Part shown: positions 1-5,171 of the stretch, piece after piece
Numbering within the stretch: position 1 is the first letter of the stretch
How the letters are laid out: each line of letters begins with the position of its first letter
NCBI GenBank assembly: GCA_024276395.1
Contig: JAJRXH010000363.1
Coordinates: 1-5,171 of the forward strand
Source: an archaeon
GTDB lineage: Archaea > Asgardarchaeota > Heimdallarchaeia > Hodarchaeales > S146-22
DNA: 5,171 nt
Reading direction: 5' to 3'
Program-made: the position numbers and the translations under genes
Notes under the pieces: model-generated
Database searches by the model: none
What the model was told of the DNA's origin: nothing
Seen by the model: only the letters and a program-made list of their open reading frames with translations

Positions 1-493
1 ATGATTGGTTAACATCATTTTTGGCTGGCATCAAACTATTTTTAAATAATACAATTGCCAAGGGAAAGGCTTCGCGTCTTTTATCAATGACTGCAAGGCT
101 TTGGCAAGTTTGGTCAACATCACCCACAAATTCACGTAGATCTTCCATTAAATCACTCGTGATATCGTCTCCATTACTTTTTGTCATTGGAAGCAGCGGA
201 TAGATGGCACCCACGGGTGATTCCATTACTTCTTCGATGGTTTCTCTTGTTTCTCCTTGAAATTGTTCAGGAGTTAGGATTTGCCACTTTAATGAAGTGG
301 CCTTGAGTGGTTTCAAGAGTTGTTCGATGAATGCATTGAAATTTCGTGGTTGATGCTTATTTTTTTCCATCATCTCCAAGGGGGTGAAAGGATGATGAAC
401 TTCATCTGGTAGTTGTTGAAAGCTCGCATGTTTTTCGATCAATGACTGTTCAGTTAGTAACAAGACTTTCCATGAGACATTCATGACAGTCAT
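1..493 (-). CDS. Hypothetical protein, N-terminal part (3' end beyond the window)
   Basis: An open frame runs leftward from an ATG at 493-491 to the window edge, giving 164 codons without a stop. The sequence begins MTVMNVSWKVLLLTEQ and includes the stretch SPVGAIYPLLPMTKS near residues 92-106. Near residues 143-150 is a hydrophobic segment, FPLAIVLF, that looks like a core beta strand. Composition is that of a soluble mixed alpha/beta protein, with no signal peptide or membrane segment. I do not recognise the family and propose no function. The frame is closed upstream by a TAA at 532-530. A second in-frame ATG at 484 is a serious alternative start, because GGTGAT (497-492) lies 7 nt before it, which suits pairing with the archaeal 16S rRNA end. 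The gene lies downstream of the TPR gene on the same strand, 287 nt away, so it is probably a separate transcript. The coding call is supported by the long stop-free frame and protein-like composition, but the gene is truncated here. Confidence 0.72.
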   Translation of the reverse strand, partial: MTVMNVSWKVLLLTEQSLIEKHASFQQLPDEVHHPFTPLEMMEKNKHQPRNFNAFIEQLLKPLKATSLKWQILTPEQFQGETRETIEEVMESPVGAIYPLLPMTKSNGDDITSDLMEDLREFVGDVDQTCQSLAVIDKRREAFPLAIVLFKNSLMPAKNDVNQS

Positions 494-497
494 CACC
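492..497 (-). promoter_or_regulatory. Possible ribosome binding site favouring the start at 484
   Basis: Read on the minus strand, GGTGAT spans 497-492 and is followed by 7 nt before the ATG at 484. It is a six-base match to the GGAGGTGAT sequence complementary to the 3' end of archaeal 16S rRNA. It overlaps the first ATG (493-491), so if it acts as a binding site, translation would begin at 484, three codons further in. No comparably placed site precedes the ATG at 493, apart from a weak GAG. Confidence 0.35.
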
Positions 498-780
498 AAC
501 TCTCGTGTTATTATTTTTATTTTTCCTCGTTAAGATTTTTAAAATTTCCTCAACAACAGCCGATTTAGCCGTGCGATATGGCGATGCTGAATGAACGTGT
601 TATGATTTATGGCAAGATCAAGATGATTGCCGATTTTTTAATCAATATATTGTAATCATCAAAAAAATCCATTTTAGTGGCTGGAAATTATCTGAATGAA
701 TTTATCTCTAGTAGTGATGGATCAACCAGTGAAAATTTTTGTTAATGACCGTGAAATGAAATGAAGATAAGGCACGACTG
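494..780. other. Non-coding gap between two minus-strand genes
   Basis: This 287-nt stretch lies between the stop of the TPR gene and the start of the left-hand hypothetical gene. I find no convincing coding frame and no RNA gene. It is A/T-rich and holds a T-tract on the minus strand (667-661), an inverted repeat (632-669) and a perfect palindrome CAATATATTG (643-652). It should contain the end of the TPR transcript and the promoter of the left-hand gene. A purine-rich then A/T-rich stretch at about 529-509 (minus strand GAGGAAAAATAAAAATAATA) sits roughly where a TATA box would be for a leaderless or short-leader transcript of the left-hand gene, but this is weak evidence. Confidence 0.6.
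632..669 (-). terminator. Possible T-rich terminator of the TPR gene
   Basis: On the minus strand, 112-149 nt past the TPR stop codon, seven consecutive T residues (667-661) form one arm of an inverted repeat. GATTTTTT at 632-639 on the plus strand pairs with AAAAAATC at 662-669, around a 22-nt loop. Archaeal RNA polymerase can stop at T-tracts without a strong hairpin, so the run could end the TPR transcript. The stem is all A/T except one G/C pair, and therefore weak. The loop contains the palindrome CAATATATTG, which could instead be a promoter element for the next minus-strand gene. Confidence 0.25.
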
Positions 781-3123
781 TTAACGTGAATGGATAGCGA
801 GGGTTTTTTTCTCATAGGAATTGAAAATGCTTTCAACTAACCTTGAGAGTGAATCTTGCATCACCGAACCAATGGGCATCGCAAAAAGAGAAGCATGCTC
901 CAAGGAAGTAATCAACTCTTCATTCCTAGATAACTCTTGATGAAATGCTTTCATTTTCTCAAAAGCTGACTGAGAAGATCCCTTGAAGGCATATACGAAC
1001 ACTAATTTTCGATCTGATAGCATCGTGACGGTGTATTCGCCAATTTTCATGTGATTTAGCGTCTGAGAAAAAATCTCTTGACTAAACGTGCGGATGGCAC
1101 TAAGAAAATTACTCAACAAGTAGGGATTGACAGATAAATCTGAAGAAAAATCCATTGTATAAAGCAGAATGCCATTAGTACCAAGTACCATGAAAAGAAC
1201 TGGAATCTCCAGTTGTTGCGTGACCGTGACGGGGAGACTCCCGCGCATGATACGTGAAATAAATTCTTCTAACAAGGTGACATCATTCAATGCAGCCATT
1301 CTCAAGAGGTCATTTAGATCAAAACGTGACTGTGGTGCCTTCTTATCAAGAAAACTCACTAACTCTTCCTGTTCTTGTAAAATTTGATTCAATAGACTAT
1401 TGAATCCCCGTTCTTCAGCTGTTAATTGTGCTTGAGTCATCAAGTCACTTGCCTTTTGAAACTCCCCTTGAAAAAGGAAGAATTTGGCCTGAAGCCAATA
1501 TAATTCCGTGACTAACAAGTGAGATCCTTGATCCTTGCTAACGACAAGAAGATCATTCAAAAGATCAGTTATTCGCCTTGGAATCTCGGGATGAGGGGCG
1601 CGGCGCAATTCCCGTAAAAGATGCTGACACAGAACCAAGGACGCGGTGATGGTCAACTCATGATCAACTACTGGATCAGAAACAAGTTGTTCCAGAATTA
1701 ACTCAGCTTCAAGCAAGAGTTGAAGTTGTGGAAGTCGTCTTGCCTCGTGTTGTGCCTGATTCAGCAGCATTAGACTCTTACAAATGAGATATCGTTGTGT
1801 TATCACGGGATTACCTGGGTCCTTGTCAACACACTCCCTTAATTGGTCAAAGTAATCTTGTAACTTCTGAGAATCACCTTCTCCAGCACCCTCAAGGAGC
1901 GTGATGATCAAGGAAAAAAGACTTTCTGAAAGTGCCTGAGGATTATTTATTTCCTGACGTATAGTTAGACTTCGTTCTAGAGCTGTAATGGCCTTCGACC
2001 GTTCGCCAGCACTCCTATAAGCGTTGCCAATGGTCCATAAAACCGCCGCAACATCCTGTTGATTGCCAATTTTTTCACGTAATTCCAAGCTCTGGTGAAA
2101 ATAACTTAGCGCTTGATCTAACCCACCTCTTGAGCGATGGACATTACCAATATTTTGAAGGCAATGTGATACATCACGCAAGTTCCCAAAGGCTTGATAT
2201 AATTGCAAGCTCTGATGATAATGCTCTAAAGCTCGTGAATAATTGCCTTTATTAAAGTGAATGTTACCAATGTTATTCAGGGCCATGGCAATGTCCCGCT
2301 GACTACCGAGTTGACGGTAGAATCTCAGGCTTTTTTCAAAATATTGCAAGGAATGATCTAGTTCGCCTCGAACCGCATGTACCACGCCAATATTGTTCAA
2401 GACTTTTGCCACGTCGACGACAGCAGCGACTTGTTGATATTTTTCGAGACTGTTCTGAAAATGTTGCAGTGCCAAGTCTAGGTCTCCTTTTGCCAAGAAC
2501 ACGTTCCCCATGGTATTTATGATGTGACCAACTAACTCACCATCATCAACACCAAATCTCCGTGCAAGTTCCAGCGATTTTTCTAGCACGACTCGTGCAT
2601 CATCTAGCTTTCCTAAGTTCTTCAGAACAGATCCCTTGATTCGTAGAACTTGTACTTCTACAGTGGCACAATTACTAAGGGAAAACTCTGGCAACAATTG
2701 TTGTTCAATCTCATCTAACACCTTCAAGGCTTCATCAAACCTCGCTAAGCCCTCCAATGCCCGAGTTTGTTCACACCAAGCTGCCGCTACGAAAGTAAGA
2801 AATTTAAGATCTTTCTTAGGACTTTTCAAGAAAGAAGTGAGTGTTGATGCAATGATTTCACTGGAAAAAACATCTAAAGCTGCCTGAATGGTCGACAGAC
2901 CATCCTCAAACTTGTCCAAGTCAATCAAGAGAGCTGCTTGGAGTAATTGACATCGAACTTTTCCAAAAAAATTACCTTGTCGTTCGAAAGAGGCGGTTGT
3001 CCGATTCAATACCTTCAGCGCTTCATGATACTGACCACTTGCGGTTAATTCAGAAATGACTCGATACGTATTTTGAAACGTTTCATCATCCGCCTGAATG
3101 CAATCACGAATGAAAGATGACAC
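781..3123 (-). CDS. TPR solenoid protein with C-terminal roadblock/longin-like domain
   Basis: This complete 780-residue protein is probably a cytosolic scaffold; there is no signal peptide or membrane segment. Most of its length is tetratricopeptide repeats. Degenerate units lie near residues 17-50, 57-90, 112-145 and 158-190. Five regular units of exactly 40 residues follow from 199 to 398, each with the pattern LNNIGN...G....AL.....SL. This is the kinesin-light-chain/LGN style of TPR, which usually binds peptides or partner proteins. Residues 400-600 are helical and TPR-like, with a clearer unit at 539-572 (YWLQAKFFLFQGEFQKA). After a linker at about 600-635, residues 640-715 form an alternating strand/helix module (IPVLFMVLGTNGILLYTMDF, then a helix, then GEYTVTML and KLVFVYAFKG). 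From memory this resembles roadblock/longin-type domains common in Asgard archaea, which in known relatives bind small GTPases. That assignment is inference. The start is GTG, the only usual start after an in-frame TGA at 3132-3130. AAGGG (3138-3134) lies 10 nt upstream, and GAGGTG overlaps the start. No catalytic motif is seen. Confidence 0.93.
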   Translation of the reverse strand: MSSFIRDCIQADDETFQNTYRVISELTASGQYHEALKVLNRTTASFERQGNFFGKVRCQLLQAALLIDLDKFEDGLSTIQAALDVFSSEIIASTLTSFLKSPKKDLKFLTFVAAAWCEQTRALEGLARFDEALKVLDEIEQQLLPEFSLSNCATVEVQVLRIKGSVLKNLGKLDDARVVLEKSLELARRFGVDDGELVGHIINTMGNVFLAKGDLDLALQHFQNSLEKYQQVAAVVDVAKVLNNIGVVHAVRGELDHSLQYFEKSLRFYRQLGSQRDIAMALNNIGNIHFNKGNYSRALEHYHQSLQLYQAFGNLRDVSHCLQNIGNVHRSRGGLDQALSYFHQSLELREKIGNQQDVAAVLWTIGNAYRSAGERSKAITALERSLTIRQEINNPQALSESLFSLIITLLEGAGEGDSQKLQDYFDQLRECVDKDPGNPVITQRYLICKSLMLLNQAQHEARRLPQLQLLLEAELILEQLVSDPVVDHELTITASLVLCQHLLRELRRAPHPEIPRRITDLLNDLLVVSKDQGSHLLVTELYWLQAKFFLFQGEFQKASDLMTQAQLTAEERGFNSLLNQILQEQEELVSFLDKKAPQSRFDLNDLLRMAALNDVTLLEEFISRIMRGSLPVTVTQQLEIPVLFMVLGTNGILLYTMDFSSDLSVNPYLLSNFLSAIRTFSQEIFSQTLNHMKIGEYTVTMLSDRKLVFVYAFKGSSQSAFEKMKAFHQELSRNEELITSLEHASLFAMPIGSVMQDSLSRLVESIFNSYEKKTLAIHSR
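1930..2529 (-). repeat. Five tandem TPR-coding units with a 120-nt period
   Basis: Within the TPR gene, the units for residues 199-398 repeat every 120 nt with no insertion or deletion. The resemblance is visible in the DNA itself. AATTCCAAGCTCTGGTGAAA at 2081-2100 and AATTGCAAGCTCTGATGATA at 2201-2220 are the same segment of neighbouring units and differ at four of twenty bases. The block coding for the NIG motif (plus-strand CCAATATT or CCAATGTT) recurs at about 2147, 2267 and 2387. The pattern indicates internal duplication of a 40-residue unit, followed by divergence that respects the repeat length. Confidence 0.85.
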
Positions 3124-3218
3124 CTCATTTCAACCCTTCAACTGTTTCCAAACCATCATTGATGAGAAAAAAATTCTTGATTCAAGCAAAAGACCCTAAT
3201 AATACGCTATCCTCCATT

Positions 3219-3226
3219 CTATAAAA
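3219..3226 (-). promoter_or_regulatory. Possible TATA box for the TPR gene
   Basis: On the minus strand the sequence reads GATAAGTTTTATAGAATG, with TTTTATAG at 3226-3219 close to the archaeal TATA consensus and a purine-rich GATAAG just upstream where a TFB-recognition element would lie. Transcription would then begin near 3197, leaving a leader of roughly 75 nt before the GTG at 3123. Positions are estimated from typical archaeal spacing, and A/T-rich matches of this kind occur by chance. Confidence 0.3.
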
Positions 3227-3444
3227 CTTATCACTTTTCATGGCATTCATAGGTATCATTATCCAATGGGAAGGAATCTTTTTCATTTCTTCTATCATCA
3301 TTTTTTAACTTTTTCTCTCATCAGTGAAGAAGGAATGATTAATACTGCTATTGTCGACATTTATTTTGGAGAAGAAACTCTAATCATTGTTAGTTTGAGT
3401 ATCATCATTACATCGCCTGAAAAAGGAGAACAATTCTACATCAC

Positions 3445-3450
3445 GGTGGT
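3445..3450 (+). promoter_or_regulatory. Possible ribosome binding site of the secreted-protein gene
   Basis: GGTGGT ends 6 nt before the ATG at 3457. Its GGTG core can pair with the CACC of the archaeal 16S rRNA 3' end, and the spacing is normal. It supports the ATG at 3457 as the start. A more classical GGAG at 3425-3428 is about 28 nt away from that ATG and too far to serve it. Confidence 0.4.
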
Positions 3451-3456
3451 AAAAAG

Positions 3457-5171
3457 ATGACGAAATTGAAATCTTTGAAAAATGTCAGAATTTTGGCATA
3501 CTTAATTGTTAGCTTGTTCTTGTTGCTGGGAATGAATTTGAGTGTTGTGGCCCCATCGATAGTATCTCAGCCAACACGCTGGTTAAACCCCAATGAAGAA
3601 ATGGAACGTCCTAACATGTCGCTATTGAACCAAAATATCGTGTCTCATCAACAAGCTGACTTGTTTGATTCATTGGAAATCATCGTCAAGGATGATGGAC
3701 AAGTTGAAATGAATTATCGATTATTCCGTTCTTCCATTTATCTCCCAGTGCTTGATCTTTCAAGGATGAGCACGGAAATCAAGAGTTCCTTGTTAGTTGC
3801 AGAACTTTCAGTGTCTGAAAAGGGAGTTGGTCCGTTCAATGCGCTTGGAATGTTGACACTTGTCTTTAACGTATCTGACGAAAATGTTGCATTATCACGT
3901 GGCAATCAGTTCATTTCCTCCGTATTAGGAATGGGTGTCACGCTAACATCTCTTTTTCTTGTCTCTAAAATTCATCGTTCTCCCTATTTTGGCCATTCCA
4001 TTCCTCAAACCGGGGCAACAGTCGTGTTTTATTCCTTGAATGATGTTAACATCCTTCAATACCGCGAACTCGTGAAAAATGCGCTCAACGAACATTCCAA
4101 TGGTGTCGGACGGGAAATTGCCTCGCAATTTCACCGTGTTGATCAAGTAACTTTCCTCGTGTGGCGTCATGGGAGTAACTTGGAAGATTTCGTTCAGGGT
4201 ATTGGCGTGAAGCTATTTTCTCAAGTGGACCAGGTATCTGGAACGCATCACCTTAGTGTCGTGAATCTCCTTCAGTTGTCCGGGCAGCTTGTTGTTGATG
4301 CCACTTATCTCAACGTGACTATCACCTTACCACGTGTTGATCCGTCAACCATAACCTCCGTCCCCACGCCTCTTGCTCAAGGATTCATTGCCCCAGAAGA
4401 ACGTCGATTATATCTCGAACAGTCACCAGATGATTATTATTACCGATTACAATACTCATTGACGCAGACCATTCAAGATCTAACGATTAGTTTTGATTAT
4501 ACCTTTCATCCTCGTTATTTGGATGATTGGGCTGAAGTAGGGATTTTTGTTTCGCCCTTAGGGACTGCAACAAGGCGTCTAGTTCTTCGTGGAGAAAATG
4601 CCACCATTTCATCGAACATGCTCAATGAACTCCAAATAAATTCCTTGTACGATGGGATTCGTGCCGTGGTTCTTACTAATGAGTTCATTAATAACACCTT
4701 GGTCAATGGCAGTTACAAGATTCCGTTCTTTCCCGCATCGGGATTTTATTTCTTTCAAGTAGAGGTCTATTTGGATCCACTCGTAGGCAATGTCACCGCT
4801 GTTGAGAGTTTTGCTCGATTCTTGAATCAGACATTGTTTGGAGGAAATGCCACTTTTTCAGTTGATTTTGCTGGTAATACAGTAATGACCATTGATGACC
4901 GAGACTTTTCAGTGTTAGATTATAAAATTAGAATTCAAGGGGGTACCACGCCAGACGAAACTTTTAATATGACGAAAAAACTGGTTAATTCTCCAGCATG
5001 GAACATATCGGATCTTATTCGGTCGACCTCATTCGGGTATGGTGAGAAAGGATATTATTCATTGGTCAATGCTTTTTATCACGTACCCGATGTCTTTACA
5101 ACAGAGAGTTATTGGGGCGCAGAATTGGTCATCACGTGGCCAACTGTTGATCTTTTTAACGGACCTTCTAC
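3457..5171 (+). CDS. Secreted or membrane-anchored surface protein, N-terminal part (3' end beyond the window)
   Basis: The first 571 codons of a longer gene are present, open to the window edge. The protein starts with a basic segment (MTKLKSLKNVR), then a hydrophobic core at residues 12-32 (ILAYLIVSLFLLLGMNLSVVA), which is a typical signal peptide or N-terminal anchor. The rest looks extracellular, with alternating hydrophobic beta-strand patterns, rich in S, T, N and aromatic residues, and cysteine-free in the part seen. Beyond the signal there are eleven N-x-S/T sequons, at N53, 138, 286, 381, 412, 417, 445, 457, 464, 504 and 516. Eight of these fall between 381 and 516, which suggests glycosylation of an exposed region. 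A moderately hydrophobic stretch at 152-172 is more likely buried core than a membrane span. A tyrosine-rich patch, DDYYYRLQY, lies near 326-334. I recognise no catalytic motif or named family. Surface-layer, adhesin or receptor-like roles are possible, but none is shown. It is divergent from the TPR gene. A C-terminal membrane anchor, common in such proteins, would be outside the window. Confidence 0.88.
   Translation, partial: MTKLKSLKNVRILAYLIVSLFLLLGMNLSVVAPSIVSQPTRWLNPNEEMERPNMSLLNQNIVSHQQADLFDSLEIIVKDDGQVEMNYRLFRSSIYLPVLDLSRMSTEIKSSLLVAELSVSEKGVGPFNALGMLTLVFNVSDENVALSRGNQFISSVLGMGVTLTSLFLVSKIHRSPYFGHSIPQTGATVVFYSLNDVNILQYRELVKNALNEHSNGVGREIASQFHRVDQVTFLVWRHGSNLEDFVQGIGVKLFSQVDQVSGTHHLSVVNLLQLSGQLVVDATYLNVTITLPRVDPSTITSVPTPLAQGFIAPEERRLYLEQSPDDYYYRLQYSLTQTIQDLTISFDYTFHPRYLDDWAEVGIFVSPLGTATRRLVLRGENATISSNMLNELQINSLYDGIRAVVLTNEFINNTLVNGSYKIPFFPASGFYFFQVEVYLDPLVGNVTAVESFARFLNQTLFGGNATFSVDFAGNTVMTIDDRDFSVLDYKIRIQGGTTPDETFNMTKKLVNSPAWNISDLIRSTSFGYGEKGYYSLVNAFYHVPDVFTTESYWGAELVITWPTVDLFNGPS

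Larger units (their letters stand above)
3124..3456. other. Divergent intergenic region
   Basis: These 333 nt separate the start codons of the minus-strand TPR gene and the plus-strand secreted-protein gene, so both promoters should lie here. I see one fair TATA-like element facing the TPR gene (3219-3226) and two 11-bp palindromes (3154-3164 and 3176-3186). I cannot assign a plus-strand promoter with confidence: TTTATTTT at 3360-3367 is a weak candidate. A 64-codon plus-strand frame (3266-3460) covers the right half but looks more like A/T-rich spacer than a gene. No structural RNA or repeat family is recognised. Confidence 0.6.

Noticed and set aside
21..203. Plus-strand 60-codon frame at the left end
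   Set aside because: It lies wholly opposite the minus-strand hypothetical gene, whose frame is longer and more protein-like.
1169..1387. Plus-strand 72-codon frame inside the TPR gene
   Set aside because: It is antisense to a clear domain-bearing protein, with low-complexity S/R/K-rich composition typical of a shadow frame.
1930..2529. Regular 120-bp spacing considered as a CRISPR-like or non-coding tandem array
   Set aside because: The period is a multiple of three, the units diverge mostly in keeping with protein function, and they translate as canonical TPR units, so the periodicity is explained by the protein.
2636..2887. Plus-strand 83-codon frame inside the TPR gene
   Set aside because: It is antisense to TPR-coding sequence and has no recognisable pattern or start-site signal.
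3126..3128. ATG 5 nt upstream of the GTG start of the TPR gene
   Set aside because: It is out of frame with the TPR protein and opens only a short frame. An in-frame TGA at 3132-3130 leaves GTG at 3123 as the usable start.
3943..4170. Minus-strand 75-codon frame inside the secreted-protein gene
   Set aside because: It is a shadow of the longer plus-strand frame, which has a signal peptide and continuous beta-rich composition.
4515..4706. Minus-strand 63-codon frame inside the secreted-protein gene
   Set aside because: It lies opposite the sequon-rich part of the plus-strand gene and has no support of its own.

Overview
The window is about 5.2 kb of moderately AT-rich DNA with three protein-coding regions. 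One is complete, and two run off the window edges. I see no rRNA, tRNA, CRISPR array, insertion sequence or integrase. The window most resembles an Asgard archaeon, perhaps a Heimdallarchaeia-like lineage. This is an inference from three things: a long tetratricopeptide-repeat (TPR) protein ending in a small alpha/beta domain that looks like the roadblock/longin-type modules common in Asgard proteomes; a secreted protein dense in N-glycosylation sequons; and start-site signals of the GGTG/GGTGAT type, which fit the 3' end of archaeal 16S rRNA. No universal marker gene is present, so the taxonomy is not proven.

Layout from left to right. Positions 1-493 (minus strand) hold the N-terminal 164 codons of a protein I cannot assign; its 3' end lies outside the window. 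Positions 494-780 are a non-coding gap between two minus-strand genes, with a T-tract and an A/T-rich inverted repeat that may end the upstream transcript. Positions 781-3123 (minus) encode a complete 780-residue TPR solenoid protein with a C-terminal roadblock/longin-like domain and a GTG start. Positions 3124-3456 are a divergent intergenic region with a TATA-like element facing the TPR gene and two short palindromes 22 bp apart. Positions 3457-5171 (plus) encode the first 571 codons of an exported, beta-rich, probably glycosylated surface protein whose 3' end is outside the window.

The TPR gene and the secreted-protein gene are divergently transcribed, so they may share regulatory DNA, but nothing in the sequence ties them to one pathway. 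The TPR protein has no signal peptide or membrane segment and is probably a cytosolic scaffold. The other complete domain evidence is for an extracellular protein. I found no clear evidence of a new defence or mobile system here. The most interesting object is the TPR plus roadblock/longin-like fusion.
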